Made by a program: the position numbers and the translations under genes | Assembly (NCBI GenBank): GCA_002709085.1 | Contig: PAPR01000043.1 | Location: 1-64,000 of the forward strand | Reading direction: 5' to 3' | Source of the DNA: Pseudooceanicola sp. | Lineage (GTDB): Bacteria > Pseudomonadota > Alphaproteobacteria > Rhodobacterales > Rhodobacteraceae | DNA: 64,000 nucleotides | Notes under the pieces: model-generated | Database searches by the model: none | Told to the model about the DNA's origin: nothing | Seen by the model: only the letters and a program-made list of their open reading frames with translations | Shown here: piece by piece, positions 10,036 through 19,284 of the stretch | Position numbering within the stretch: the first letter of the stretch is position 1 | How the letters are laid out: each line of letters begins with the position of its first letter

Positions 10036-10064
10036 AAAAACGCGCCGGCGTGGAAACCGGCGCG
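10036..10064 (-). terminator. Intrinsic terminator of the rimP-nusA-infB operon
   Basis: Perfect 8-base stem (CGCGCCGG at 10041-10048, CCGGCGCG at 10057-10064) with an 8-base loop, followed on the minus strand by TTTTTATTT. It sits 24 bases downstream of the infB stop. Confidence 0.9.
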
Positions 10065-10087
10065 AGATTTTAACGACTTGCAGCAGA

Positions 10088-12586
10088 TCAGAGCGTGCGC
10101 TCGATCTCCTCGCGGGTGAAGATTTCGATCACGTCATCAGCACGAATGTCCTCGTAGTTCTCAAACGCCATGCCGCATTCCTGACCGGACTGAACTTCGG
10201 GAACTTCGTCCTTGAAGCGTTTCAGCGTCTTCAGCGTACCTTCGTGGATCACCACATCGTCGCGCAGCAGGCGCACCCCGGCAGAGCGGCGCGCCACCCC
10301 TTCGGTCACGAGACAACCGGCGACCTTGCCGACATTGGAGACCTTGAAGACCTCCTTGATCTTCGCGTAGCCGATGAAGTTCTCGCGGATTTCGGCAGAC
10401 AAAAGACCCGAGGCAGCGGCCTTCACGTCGTCGACCAGATCGTAGATCACCGAGTAATACCGGATCTCCACGCCTTTCTGGTTCGCGGCGTTCCGGGCCG
10501 GAGCATTGGCCCGAACGTTAAAGCCAAAGACCGGCGCGCCGGAGGCTTCCGCCAACCCGATATCGCTTTCCGTGATCGCGCCGACGCCCGAGTGCAGAAC
10601 ACGAACCCGCACCTCGTCGTTCCCGATTTTGTCCATGGCCTGAACGATGGCCTCTGCCGAACCCTGCACGTCCGCCTTCACGACGATCGGCATTTCGGTC
10701 AGGTTCTCATCTTCCTTGGCACGCTGCATCATCTGCTCCAGGGTCGTAGCAGCCCCGGCAGCAGCGCGTTTATCCTTGGCAAGCTTCTCGCGGTATTCTG
10801 CGATTTCGCGGGCCTGCGCTTCGGTGTCGGTCACGTTCAACACGTCGCCCGCTTCGGGCGTACCGTTGAGGCCCAGGACCTCTACGGGCTGCGACGGACC
10901 GGCTTCTTTCACGCGCTCACCCTTGTCGTTGACCAGTGCGCGGACCTTGCCGAACTGCTCACCCACAACAAAGATGTCGCCCTGACGCAAGGTACCGGTT
11001 TGCACCAGCACGGTCGCGACGGGACCACGGCCCACGTCAAGCTGCGCTTCGATCACGGCCCCCTGAGCGGCCCGGTCCGGGTTCGCCTTGAGTTCCAGCA
11101 ATTCCGACTGCAGCGCGATGGCTTCCAGCAATTCGTCCAGACCCTGCCCCGTATGGGCCGAAACCTCGACGTCCTGAACATCACCGGACATCTGTTCCAC
11201 GATCACTTCGTGCTGAAGCAGATCGGTCCGCACCTTGGTCGGATTCGCCTCGGGCTTGTCGACCTTGTTGATCGCCACGATCATGGGAACCTTCGCCGCT
11301 TTGGCGTGGTGGATCGCTTCGATCGTCTGAGGCATCACGGCGTCATCCGCTGCGACAACCAGAACGACGATATCCGTCACCTGCGCCCCGCGAGCCCGCA
11401 TGGACGTAAAGGCAGCGTGACCCGGTGTATCGAGGAAGGTCAGCGCCTGACCGCCATCGGTGGTCACCTGATAGGCCCCGATATGCTGGGTGATGCCGCC
11501 CGCCTCACCAGAGACAACCTTGGCATTGCGGATCGCATCCAAAAGCGAAGTCTTACCGTGGTCGACGTGACCCATGATGGTCACGACAGGCGCACGCGGC
11601 TTCAGCGTACCCTCGTCATCCACGATCACCTTGATGACGTCCTCGACATCCGCATCCGAAACGCGAACGATATTGTGACCGAATTCCTCGATGATGAGTT
11701 CGGCGGTATCCGCGTCAACCGTCTGATTCTGTGTGACCATCATGCCGTTGTTCATCAGCGCCTTGACCACATCGCCAACACGTTCGGCCATTCGGTTGGC
11801 CAGCTCGCCGACCATGATCGCCTCGGGCACCTTGACGTCCCGTACAACCTTTTCGCGCGAGACGGGGCCGCCCATAGCCTTTTGGCGCGCCCGCTCCTGC
11901 TTGCGCTTCATCGCGGCCATGGACTTCTGACGACCGCCTTCGCCGCCTCTCAGCGCCTGATTCAGCGTCAGCTTGCCAGAACGGCGGCCATCGTCGCGGT
12001 TGTTCTTGCCACGTCCGCCGCGATCATCGCGGTCATTAGACGGGCGGGCCGGACGGTCCGGCGCCGGACGTGCGGCACCCGATTTCGCGGCGCGCGAGGC
12101 GCCGGTGTCGGCTGCGGGATCGGGCGTCGGAGCGGCGGCCTGCTTCGCGGCCTGTTCGGCATCGCGGCGCTGGCGCTCTTCCTCTTCGGCCTTGGCTTTC
12201 AGCGCTTCTTCACGCTCACGCTCTTCGCGGGCCTTGGCCTCAGCCTCCTCGCGGCGACGCTCGCGATCTTCCTCGCGAGCCTTTTCATCAGCTGCACGCT
12301 GTGCGGCTTCCTCGACTTCGCGCGCCTTGGCGGCCTGCACGGCCTTGAGACGGCGATCCATCTCGGCATCGGTGATCCCGGCAGGCCGCTTGGAGGGGTC
12401 ACCACCCGCTGCGCCAGGCCCACCGGGCCTACCCGAGGCACCGCTTTTAGGCACCACAACGCGCTTGCGTTTGGTTTCCACCACGACATTCTTGGTCCGC
12501 CCATGGCTGAAGCTCTGCTTCACGTTCCCCGGACGGGACCCAGCACCACGTACACCCAAAGTCTTCTTGCCGTCGTTGTCACTCAT
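10088..12586 (-). CDS. infB: Translation initiation factor IF-2
   Basis: GTPase that places initiator tRNA on the 30S subunit and promotes subunit joining. About 832 residues from [11 protein letters not shown]. An N-terminal basic region ([21 protein letters not shown]) is followed by a long charged Glu/Arg/Ala segment, then the G domain with [16 protein letters not shown] and NKVD, and the C-terminal IF2 domains. The ATG at 12595 (MNHMSDN) is an alternative: an AAGGA lies 3 bases before it and 12 before 12586, so the start is not settled. Last gene of the operon. Confidence 0.97.
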   Translation of the reverse strand: MSDNDGKKTLGVRGAGSRPGNVKQSFSHGRTKNVVVETKRKRVVVPKSGASGRPGGPGAAGGDPSKRPAGITDAEMDRRLKAVQAAKAREVEEAAQRAADEKAREEDRERRREEAEAKAREEREREEALKAKAEEEERQRRDAEQAAKQAAAPTPDPAADTGASRAAKSGAARPAPDRPARPSNDRDDRGGRGKNNRDDGRRSGKLTLNQALRGGEGGRQKSMAAMKRKQERARQKAMGGPVSREKVVRDVKVPEAIMVGELANRMAERVGDVVKALMNNGMMVTQNQTVDADTAELIIEEFGHNIVRVSDADVEDVIKVIVDDEGTLKPRAPVVTIMGHVDHGKTSLLDAIRNAKVVSGEAGGITQHIGAYQVTTDGGQALTFLDTPGHAAFTSMRARGAQVTDIVVLVVAADDAVMPQTIEAIHHAKAAKVPMIVAINKVDKPEANPTKVRTDLLQHEVIVEQMSGDVQDVEVSAHTGQGLDELLEAIALQSELLELKANPDRAAQGAVIEAQLDVGRGPVATVLVQTGTLRQGDIFVVGEQFGKVRALVNDKGERVKEAGPSQPVEVLGLNGTPEAGDVLNVTDTEAQAREIAEYREKLAKDKRAAAGAATTLEQMMQRAKEDENLTEMPIVVKADVQGSAEAIVQAMDKIGNDEVRVRVLHSGVGAITESDIGLAEASGAPVFGFNVRANAPARNAANQKGVEIRYYSVIYDLVDDVKAAASGLLSAEIRENFIGYAKIKEVFKVSNVGKVAGCLVTEGVARRSAGVRLLRDDVVIHEGTLKTLKRFKDEVPEVQSGQECGMAFENYEDIRADDVIEIFTREEIERTL

Positions 12587-12627
12587 GTGATTCATAAATC
12601 CTTTCGAGCGGGACCCTCCCGCCGTCA

Positions 12628-13218
12628 TCAAGCCCGCAAACCCTTGAGCCTTGCGGCCTCCTCTACAACTCTTTTGCCCAGACCGCCAGTTCCTAAGGCC
12701 GCGTGTATGACAGTTTCGCGTCCAAAGGCCAATCCCAGCTCATCTGCAGTCAACCAGCCGATAAATTTACCGCCAAAAGGGGTCGAGAGCTTGCTCTTGC
12801 CGCGCCCCGATCCGTCGCTGGCCTGTATGAGCACATCAGCCTCATCCTTGCCCAGCCAATCCTTGACCCGCTCATAGCCGGCGACCGCATCGCCGGACTT
12901 GCGCGCCAGGGCCAGCAACCCGGTCACCCGGGCCACCAATTGCGTCTCGACCTGTGCCACCAGATCCGCCGGTACCGTGACCGGGGCCTTGGCCGCCCTT
13001 GCAAACAGCTTTTTCGCAACCGCCTTGTCCAATGCCTCACGGTCAGCTGATACCCAGATGCCGCGTCCCGGCAGCTTTTCCAGAACATCCGGCACGATCT
13101 GCGATTCCGGGCTCACGACGAAGCGGATCAGCCCGTTCTTGGGCTGAACCTCGCCTGTGGCGATGCACTTACGCTCCGGTCCGTCGGACCTGTCTTTGGC
13201 CTGGCCGCCTCTGCTCAT
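12628..13218 (-). CDS. YlxR-family RNA-binding protein with L7Ae-like C-terminal domain
   Basis: 196 residues. The N-terminal YlxR (DUF448) domain (about 13-90) has the ERKCIATGE and [13 protein letters not shown] signatures. The C-terminal part (about 95-196) resembles the L7Ae/L30e ribosomal protein fold ([28 protein letters not shown]). The two-domain form between nusA and infB is common in alphaproteobacteria, whereas many Firmicutes carry the two parts as separate genes. A role in RNA binding during transcription or translation is inferred; Gram-positive YlxR has been linked to RNase P. GGAGG lies 7 bases before the ATG. Confidence 0.88.
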   Translation of the reverse strand: MSRGGQAKDRSDGPERKCIATGEVQPKNGLIRFVVSPESQIVPDVLEKLPGRGIWVSADREALDKAVAKKLFARAAKAPVTVPADLVAQVETQLVARVTGLLALARKSGDAVAGYERVKDWLGKDEADVLIQASDGSGRGKSKLSTPFGGKFIGWLTADELGLAFGRETVIHAALGTGGLGKRVVEEAARLKGLRA

Positions 13219-13235
13219 CTCGGCGCCTCCGAAGC

Positions 13236-14846
13236 TCAGGCGTCCGCCTGAACCTCGACCTCCTCGGATGCCTCTTCGGACTCCAGCTCAGCCGGATCGA
13301 CCCAACCCAGAAGGACCCGTGCCGTCATCACCAGATGCTGGGCTTCTTCCAGGGACATCTCAAAGGGTTCGAGAATGCCGTCATCCTTGACGCGCTCCCC
13401 GTCGACCGTAGTCCAGCCGCCGGCCAGTTCCCAATCCGCACAGGTCGCGAAATCTTCCAGGGTCTTCACGTCGTCCTCGGCCAATGCCTGAACCATTTGG
13501 GGTGTCAGACCCTCAAATTCAATGAGGCTGTCTTCCGCGCCCAGCGACCGCGCCTTTTCAAGGGCCGCCTTGGCCTGCGCTTCCAGCACATCGCGGGCAC
13601 GGGCCTGCAATTCATTCGCCGTGTCCTGATCGACACCGTCGATCACCAGCAGTTCGTCCACTTCGACATAGGCCACCTCTTCGAGATTGGTGAAACCTTC
13701 GGAGACCAGAAGCTGCGCGAAGAACTCATCCAGATCGAGGTTGTCCATGAACAACTGCGTCCGCTCTTCGAATTCCTTCTGACGGCGGGCCGATTCCTCT
13801 TCCTCCGTCATGATGTCGATGTCGAGCCCGGTGAGCTGCGAGGCCAGCCGCACGTTCTGACCGCGACGACCGATAGCGAGGCTCAATTGTTCCTCGGGGA
13901 CGACGACCTCGATCTTGCCGGCTTCCTCGTCCAGAACCACCTTGGACACCTCGGCGGGTTGCAATGCGTTCACCAGAAACGTCGGCTGATCCTCGTTCCA
14001 CGGAATGATGTCGATCTTTTCGCCCTGAAGCTCGTTTACCACGGCCTGCACGCGGCTGCCGCGCATCCCGACACAGGCGCCGACCGGGTCGATCGAACTA
14101 TCGTAGGAAATCACGGCGATCTTGGCGCGCGACCCGGGGTCACGGGCGACTGCCTTGATGTCGATGATGCCGTCGTAGATCTCGGGCACTTCCATCTTGA
14201 ACAATTCCGCCATGAACTGCGGGTCAGTCCGGCTGAGGAAGATCTGCGGGCCGCGCTGTTCGCGGCGCACATCCTTGATGTAGCAGCGGATGCGGTCATT
14301 GGGGCGATAGCTTTCGCGGCCAATCTTTTCGTTGCGGCGCAGGATGGCTTCGCCCCGGCCCACATCGACGATGATGTTGCCGTATTCCTCGCGCTTGACC
14401 TGACCGTTGATGATCGTCCCTGCGCGGTCCTGGAATTCCTCGAACTGGCGGTCACGCTCTGCTTCACGCACCTTTTGCAGGATCACCTGCTTAGCGGACT
14501 GGGCGGCGATCCGGCCCATGTCGACCGGCGGAACCTCTTCGACAAAGGTGTCACCGATCTGCGGCTCGGCCATATACTGTTTGGCCTGATCGACGGTCAG
14601 TTCAGCCTGATAATTTTCGAGCAGATCATCCTCGACCACAGTGCGCACACGGGTAAAGGCGGCGCGGCCCGTCTTGCGGTCGATGGACACGCGGATGTCC
14701 ATTTCCGCGCCGTACCGGCTTTTCGCCGCACGGGCGAGCGACTCTTCCATCGCCTCGATGACCAGACCGGGGTCGATCATCTTTTCGCGTGCCACCGCCT
14801 CGGCGGTTTGCAGCAGCTCAAGCTGGTTTGCAGAGGTAATCGCCAT
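13236..14846 (-). CDS. nusA: Transcription termination/antitermination factor NusA
   Basis: Binds RNA polymerase and nascent RNA and tunes pausing, termination and antitermination. 536 residues. The N-terminal polymerase-binding domain (about 1-130) is followed by an S1 domain, two KH domains (DPVGACVGMRGSRVQAV, LAIGRRGQNVRLA) and a C-terminal acidic extension with helix-hairpin-helix-like repeats. It starts after AGGAGGACTG, with the rimP stop just upstream. Confidence 0.97.
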   Translation of the reverse strand: MAITSANQLELLQTAEAVAREKMIDPGLVIEAMEESLARAAKSRYGAEMDIRVSIDRKTGRAAFTRVRTVVEDDLLENYQAELTVDQAKQYMAEPQIGDTFVEEVPPVDMGRIAAQSAKQVILQKVREAERDRQFEEFQDRAGTIINGQVKREEYGNIIVDVGRGEAILRRNEKIGRESYRPNDRIRCYIKDVRREQRGPQIFLSRTDPQFMAELFKMEVPEIYDGIIDIKAVARDPGSRAKIAVISYDSSIDPVGACVGMRGSRVQAVVNELQGEKIDIIPWNEDQPTFLVNALQPAEVSKVVLDEEAGKIEVVVPEEQLSLAIGRRGQNVRLASQLTGLDIDIMTEEEESARRQKEFEERTQLFMDNLDLDEFFAQLLVSEGFTNLEEVAYVEVDELLVIDGVDQDTANELQARARDVLEAQAKAALEKARSLGAEDSLIEFEGLTPQMVQALAEDDVKTLEDFATCADWELAGGWTTVDGERVKDDGILEPFEMSLEEAQHLVMTARVLLGWVDPAELESEEASEEVEVQADA

Positions 14847-14849
14847 GTG

Positions 14850-15434
14850 TCAGTCCTCCTCGGAACCTGTCTCTGTCTCGATATCGTCAAATTGGCTGTC
14901 GTCGATGGTTTCGTCGGACGTATTGCCGGCGGCCTTGCGGGCGCGCAGCATCTCGCGGATAAGATCGTCGGTCAGCACCAGCTTGGCCTCGGCCAGCCAG
15001 TCGAAGTGCAGACCCACGGTCCCCTCGTCGATGTTGATCAGAACCTCGCCACCCTCGACGCCGGCCAGAACGCCCTTGAAGCGTTTGCGCCCGTCGATCA
15101 GTTCGGCGGTCTCGATCTTGGCCTCGTAACCCTCAAAGGTCTCGAAATCCTTCAGCCGGGTCAGGGGCCGATCGATTCCGGGGCTGGAGACCTCCAGCGT
15201 ATAGGGGTCGCTCACCGGATCCTCGACGTCGAGGGTGGCAGAGACCGCCGTGGAAATCTCGGCGCATTCATCGACCTCGATGCCGCCATCGGGGCGCTCG
15301 GCCATGATTTGCAGCGTCTTGGTCTGCCCGCCCATCAGGCGCAGGCGCACCAGTTCGAACCCCATGTCGGCGATGACGGGGCTAACGATCTCGGCCAAAC
15401 GGCGGTCGATGGCGGTCTTGGCGATAAGGTCCAT
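14850..15434 (-). CDS. rimP: Ribosome maturation factor RimP
   Basis: Assists assembly of the 30S subunit. 194 residues from the ATG at 15434 ([17 protein letters not shown]). Hallmarks are [38 protein letters not shown] and [12 protein letters not shown]. The C-terminal tail is acidic. Extending upstream in frame would run through the leader hairpin and is rejected. It is the first gene of rimP-nusA-ylxR-infB and is preceded by a terminator-like hairpin 23 bases upstream of the start. Confidence 0.95.
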   Translation of the reverse strand: MDLIAKTAIDRRLAEIVSPVIADMGFELVRLRLMGGQTKTLQIMAERPDGGIEVDECAEISTAVSATLDVEDPVSDPYTLEVSSPGIDRPLTRLKDFETFEGYEAKIETAELIDGRKRFKGVLAGVEGGEVLINIDEGTVGLHFDWLAEAKLVLTDDLIREMLRARKAAGNTSDETIDDSQFDDIETETGSEED

Positions 15435-15456
15435 TGGGACGGGTATCTCCGGGCAC

Positions 15457-15480
15457 AAAAAAACGGGCGCGCGGCCCGTT
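15457..15480 (-). terminator. Terminator-like hairpin (probable attenuator) in the rimP leader
   Basis: On the minus strand, AACGGGC (15480-15474), a 5-base loop and GCCCGTT (15468-15462) form a 7-base perfect stem that runs into seven T (15463-15457). This is a textbook intrinsic terminator, yet no minus-strand gene ends upstream of it and rimP starts 23 bases downstream. It is therefore best read as a leader attenuator of the rimP operon, or as the 3' end of a short RNA. Confidence 0.75.
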
Positions 15481-15534
15481 GTTGCTTCGGTGGAGCGTTT
15501 CGGCCAGAGCCAGCAACACGCCGCTGTTGAGGGG

Positions 15535-15563
15535 CATATAGGCCCCGGACGGACGAATCGCAA
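15535..15563 (-). promoter_or_regulatory. Predicted sigma-70 promoter of the rimP-nusA-infB operon
   Basis: On the minus strand, TTGCGA (15563-15558), a 17-base spacer, then TATATG (15540-15535). Transcription would begin near 15529, giving a leader of roughly 95 bases that contains the hairpin at 15457-15480. Within the leader, TGTTGCT and AGCAACA could pair just before the terminator stem. Confidence 0.5.
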
Positions 15564-15635
15564 GCCCATTCTCACCCCTCCCTCTGGCGGGTCGCGCATG
15601 CTATTGGCAAGCAAAGCGATCTGGACGGAGACACC

Positions 15636-16064
15636 ATGACCCAAGCAATCCCCACGCCCCCCGACGACAACTGGCATCCGGTCGATGATTCGGGCTTTAT
15701 CGAACACGTCGGACCGCTGTTCGTCCGTCAGGTCGGGACAGAGCCGACCTGGATCGGATTTCGACCCGATCAGCGTCACCGCAATTTGAACGGCGTGGTC
15801 CAGGGCGGCATGTTGATGACCCTCGCCGACCGCGGCCTGGGCCGGATCGCCCGGACGCGATATAATGGTGGTCCCGTGGCGACGGTCAATTTCAGCTACG
15901 ATTTCATCGGTGCCGCGCCATTAGGCCAGTTCGTCCATATCGAACCGAAGGTCGCAAAGGAAACCGGGACGATGCTCTTTATGCAGGGTGAGGTGTTCTG
16001 CGACGGCGATCTGATTGGTCGCGCCCATGGCATCTGGAAAAAACTCAAGCGCAAGCCGGAATAA
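15636..16064 (+). CDS. PaaI-family hotdog thioesterase
   Basis: 142 residues. A single hotdog domain with the helix signature [18 protein letters not shown] and strand [18 protein letters not shown] fits the PaaI / 4HBT acyl-CoA thioesterase group. Soluble, probably acting on an aromatic or medium-chain acyl-CoA; the substrate cannot be read from the sequence. It is transcribed away from rimP and converges with the selenoprotein-B-like gene across an extragenic repeat (16101-16150). Confidence 0.82.
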   Translation: MTQAIPTPPDDNWHPVDDSGFIEHVGPLFVRQVGTEPTWIGFRPDQRHRNLNGVVQGGMLMTLADRGLGRIARTRYNGGPVATVNFSYDFIGAAPLGQFVHIEPKVAKETGTMLFMQGEVFCDGDLIGRAHGIWKKLKRKPE

Positions 16065-16100
16065 GGGCGATACGGGATCGCGCCGTTTGCAATTGGCAGA

Positions 16101-16150
16101 GGGGCGCTGCCCCCGGCCTGCGGCCTCCCCCGGAGTATTTGGAACGCGGT
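16101..16150. repeat. Mosaic extragenic palindromic repeat
   Basis: Two adjacent small hairpins (GGGGCGCTGCCCC at 16101-16113 and GGCCTGCGGCC at 16115-16125) are followed by CCCCCGGAGTATTTGGAA. This hairpin-plus-tail layout resembles intergenic elements recurrent in Rhodobacteraceae genomes. It lies between two convergent genes and may help end transcription. Partial relatives appear near 24853 and 41387. Confidence 0.55.
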
Positions 16151-16155
16151 GAAAA

Positions 16156-17052
16156 TCAGGTTTCCCGGACCTGCCGGGCGACCTCGCGGTCAGCATGCGC
16201 CTTGGCGCGAAGCTGCGCCATCTCTTCTTCTGTGCGCGATTCCGTATTGCAGTAGTCGCGCTTCCAGTCGGCAGTCTCGGCCCAGACCTGCGGGTTCACC
16301 TGGGTTTGACCCGGACCGCTGGTGGTATCGAACAGACGAAGAGCCAATGCCAGGGTCTCGGCCTGCGAATCTGGATCATGCGGCTTGCCCGCCGCGTTAC
16401 CCAATGGAAAGTCGGAAAACAGAAAGCGGGGCGGACCCGCATGTTCCACTATATCCCGCGCACTGCCCATGATGAGAGTAGGGATACCGGCGGCTTCCAG
16501 GTGGCGGGCGACGAGTGTCGCGGACTGATGGCAGACCGGACAGTTCGGCACAAAGAGCGCCGCCTCCGCCCCGTCCTCGCGACAGCGGCGCAGAATCTCC
16601 GGCGCGTCGACCTCCAGAGTGTGGCGCTGCGACCGATTGGTCGGCAACCCGTGAAACCGCGTTGTGAGCGATCCAAAGAGAGACCCTTCGACTGCGCGCA
16701 ATGCGGGCAGTGGAAACCAGCTGCCGGGATCGGTCATGGTGGTGTGGTCCCGGTCGATCGCAACGTGAGAGACACGCAGATCGTGATCCTGCCGCATGTC
16801 GCCGGAGTACACCTTGTAGAATTTCGCCGCAGCATTGTAAGGCGCGCCCGGTCCCTGATCGCCCTTCTCGGGATCGTAGGGAGCAGCGGTCGTGATCAGG
16901 GTCAGCGCCGATTGCGAGATCGGTTTTGACGGCTTGGTAAAGGGAATATCGTCGTTCTGCGCCCAGACGTAGGGATTGCCGAACCCCAGCGCGAGATACC
17001 AGTCGCGGGTGCGCTGCATGTATGGGATCGGGGTGTCATCTGTATCGGTCAT
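16156..17052 (-). CDS. Cys-containing homologue of glycine/betaine/proline reductase selenoprotein B
   Basis: 298 residues. The core resembles GrdB/PrdB-type reductases, with a redox-like CPVC (Cys171, Cys174) at about the position where the clostridial enzymes carry selenocysteine. This is followed by HLEAAGIPTLIMGSARDI and a PRFLFSDFPLGNAAGKP segment typical of the family. No in-frame UGA is used and no grdA/C/D/E partners are nearby, so amino-acid reductase activity is not implied; a thiol-redox role is an inference. The ATG overlaps the stop of the upstream iminopeptidase gene by one base (TGATG). Confidence 0.72.
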   Translation of the reverse strand: MTDTDDTPIPYMQRTRDWYLALGFGNPYVWAQNDDIPFTKPSKPISQSALTLITTAAPYDPEKGDQGPGAPYNAAAKFYKVYSGDMRQDHDLRVSHVAIDRDHTTMTDPGSWFPLPALRAVEGSLFGSLTTRFHGLPTNRSQRHTLEVDAPEILRRCREDGAEAALFVPNCPVCHQSATLVARHLEAAGIPTLIMGSARDIVEHAGPPRFLFSDFPLGNAAGKPHDPDSQAETLALALRLFDTTSGPGQTQVNPQVWAETADWKRDYCNTESRTEEEMAQLRAKAHADREVARQVRET

Positions 17053-18035
17053 CAGCTTCCCAACGTATCGTTAGCGATACGGTTGGTGGCCCGCACCAGT
17101 TCGGCCGAGATGCCCGGCTCCGACAGCGCATGCCCTGCGTCCCCGATGATTTGAAGTTCACCATGCGGCCAGCGGGCGGCCAAGGTATAGGCCGTCGCGG
17201 GCGGGCAGATCATGTCATAGCGCCCCTGCACGATCACACCGGGGATATCCGCGATCTTGTCCATGTTGTTCAGGATATGCTCGTCTTCGGGCAGCCAGCC
17301 GAAATTGGTGAAGTAGTGGTTTTCTAACCTGGCGAAAGCGCGGGCGTAATCCCCAGGAGCCTCCCCCCCAAGGCCTGCCGTGCGTATGGAGGCCAGCGAA
17401 TTTTCCCAGCCCGACCAAATGCGACCGAACATGACTTCCTGCTTCATATCCCCGCTGAACAACCGGCGATGATAGGCGGCGATCATGTCGTGACGCTCAT
17501 CCTCGGGGATCGGGTCCTGAAATCGCGCCCAGGCTTCAGGCCAAAAGGCGCCTGCACCGCCCTGATAAAACCAGCTGAGTTCCTTGCGGCTCATCAGGAA
17601 CACACCGCGCAACACCAGATGATGCACCCGGTCGGGATTGGCCTGCGCATAGAGCAACGACAGTGTCGCGCCCCAGCTACCGCCAAAGACCACCCACTGA
17701 TCAATGCCGAGAGTTTCGCGAATCAGTTCGATGTCCGCAACAAGGTGCCAGGTGGTGTTCTCACTGACGCTGGCATGGGGACGCGACCGCCCGCAGCCAC
17801 GCTGATCAAAGAGGATAACGCGGTAATGCGCCGGATCGAAATAGCGCCGCATCGCCGGGCTGCATCCACCGCCGGGGCCGCCATGCAACACCACCACCGG
17901 CGCGCCCTCGGGGTTGCCCGATTGCTCCATGTAAATGGTGTGACCCTGCCCGACGTCGATCATCCGCTGATCGAAAGGGTCAATCGGCGGATAAAGGTAG
18001 GAAGCTGCGCTCTTTTGGCCCGAGGACTTGTCCAT
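17052..18035 (-). CDS. pip: Proline iminopeptidase
   Basis: Removes N-terminal proline from peptides (alpha/beta hydrolase, peptidase S33). 327 residues from MDKSSGQKSAASYLYPP. The oxyanion motif HGGPGGG (51-57) and nucleophile elbow GGSWG (Ser120) are present, as are FDQRGCGRS and a C-terminal GDAGHALSEPGI carrying the catalytic His. The ATG at 18035 is chosen because the 54 extra residues of the longer open frame do not resemble the family. It is the first gene of a two-gene unit. Confidence 0.95.
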   Translation of the reverse strand: MDKSSGQKSAASYLYPPIDPFDQRMIDVGQGHTIYMEQSGNPEGAPVVVLHGGPGGGCSPAMRRYFDPAHYRVILFDQRGCGRSRPHASVSENTTWHLVADIELIRETLGIDQWVVFGGSWGATLSLLYAQANPDRVHHLVLRGVFLMSRKELSWFYQGGAGAFWPEAWARFQDPIPEDERHDMIAAYHRRLFSGDMKQEVMFGRIWSGWENSLASIRTAGLGGEAPGDYARAFARLENHYFTNFGWLPEDEHILNNMDKIADIPGVIVQGRYDMICPPATAYTLAARWPHGELQIIGDAGHALSEPGISAELVRATNRIANDTLGS

Positions 18036-18084
18036 GATCTGCTCTATATTAATCCAAGAGTAGAATGACCCCAAGGATCCGGAA

Positions 18085-18837
18085 ATGCAATCGACCGCCC
18101 CGCGCACCGACACCATCGACCCGGCCGAAGTCGCCAAGTTCGAGGCGATGGCGGCTGATTGGTGGAATCCCGATGGCAAGTTCAAGCCGTTGCACATGAT
18201 GAATCCCTGCCGGCTGGACTATATCACCCGCCAGATCGCCGCCGAGTTTGACCGCGACATGACCAGGGACAAGCCCTTTTCTGGCTTGCGGATCCTCGAC
18301 ATCGGCTGTGGCGGCGGGTTGCTCTGCGAACCGATGGCGCGATTGGGTGCGACGGTCGTCGGCGCCGATGCGGCCGAGGGCAATATCCCCGTCGCAGAGG
18401 TGCATGCCCATCAGTCCGGGCTTGAGATCGACTACCGCCACACCACCGCCGAGGCTTTGGCCGAGGCAGGCGAGGTTTTCGATGTTGTTCTCAACATGGA
18501 AGTGGTCGAACATGTCGCCGACCCCCTCGCCTATTTGACCGCCTGTCACGATCTGCTGAAACCGGGCGGGCTGCACATCTGTTCGACCATCAACCGCAAC
18601 CCCAAGAGCTTTGCCGCCGCGATTGTCGGGGCCGAGGTCGTCATGCGCTGGTTGCCCAAGGGCACGCACGACTGGAAAAAATTCATCACCCCGGATGAAC
18701 TGTTCGATCTTATGCGCCAGGCCGGTCTCGATCCGGTGGACCGCAAAGGGTTCGTCTTTAACCCCGTCTCATGGCAATGGCGGATTTCGGACCGGGATCT
18801 TTCGGTGAATTACGTCACGGCCTCGATCCGACCCTGA
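18085..18837 (+). CDS. ubiG: Ubiquinone biosynthesis O-methyltransferase UbiG
   Basis: SAM-dependent enzyme performing both O-methylations of ubiquinone synthesis. 250 residues. Motif I is LDIGCGGG (71-78). The N-terminal [19 protein letters not shown] and the later [10 protein letters not shown] and GTHDWKKFI segments are UbiG hallmarks. It is divergent from pip and converges with marR, stop to stop, 12 bases apart. Confidence 0.96.
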   Translation: MQSTAPRTDTIDPAEVAKFEAMAADWWNPDGKFKPLHMMNPCRLDYITRQIAAEFDRDMTRDKPFSGLRILDIGCGGGLLCEPMARLGATVVGADAAEGNIPVAEVHAHQSGLEIDYRHTTAEALAEAGEVFDVVLNMEVVEHVADPLAYLTACHDLLKPGGLHICSTINRNPKSFAAAIVGAEVVMRWLPKGTHDWKKFITPDELFDLMRQAGLDPVDRKGFVFNPVSWQWRISDRDLSVNYVTASIRP

Positions 18838-18849
18838 TTTCTGTGCTGA

Positions 18850-19284
18850 TCATTCCAGCCGGCCGCGCAGCTCCCTTAGGATGGGCAGAACAGCGCGCAC
18901 CCGGTCCGCGCCCAGCGCGCCGATCAATTCACCGACCATCGGAGATATGCCTTCGAGCGCTGTGTCGCGCGCCTGTCGTCCCGCGGGCGAAATACCGACC
19001 ATCTTGCGCCGCGCATCGTCCCAATCGGGACGGATATGCACATATCCCGACCATTCAAGCCGCGACAGGGTGTTTGTCATCGCACCGCGCGTCACGTGAA
19101 ACGTCTGGGCCAGCTGCGCAGGCGTGCGTTCCTCGCTGACATGGGCGAGATGGTTCAACACTGAAAAATGCGAGATTTCCATCCCCTTGGGCAACACCTT
19201 TGACAGCCGATTGCGGACCAGCTGGTCGGCCGTCAGGATCTCGCTGAAGAGCGCGATGGCCAGAGAATGGTTCGGGTCCGTCAT
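18850..19284 (-). CDS. MarR-family transcriptional regulator
   Basis: 144 residues with a winged helix-turn-helix: TPAQLAQTFHVTRGAMTNTLSRLEW as helix-turn-helix and GYVHIRPDWDDARRKMVGISPAG as wing. Probably a dimeric DNA-binding repressor or activator with an unknown ligand. It is the last gene of comF-grxC-nitrilase-marR, its ATG overlapping the nitrilase stop by 4 bases. I found no clear palindromic operator near the operon start. Confidence 0.88.
   Translation of the reverse strand: MTDPNHSLAIALFSEILTADQLVRNRLSKVLPKGMEISHFSVLNHLAHVSEERTPAQLAQTFHVTRGAMTNTLSRLEWSGYVHIRPDWDDARRKMVGISPAGRQARDTALEGISPMVGELIGALGADRVRAVLPILRELRGRLE

Noticed and set aside
9866-12877. Very long plus-strand open frame opposite infB
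   Set aside because: It is antisense to a clear IF-2 gene; the translation is Arg/His-rich with no recognisable domain, as expected for a GC-rich shadow frame.
12999-15530. Long plus-strand open frame opposite ylxR, nusA and rimP
   Set aside because: Spans three well-identified genes on the other strand and shows no domain of its own.
19088-19103. CACGTGAAAC sequence in marR as a parS site
   Set aside because: Only the right half matches; about 11 of 16 bases agree, which is weak in GC-rich DNA.
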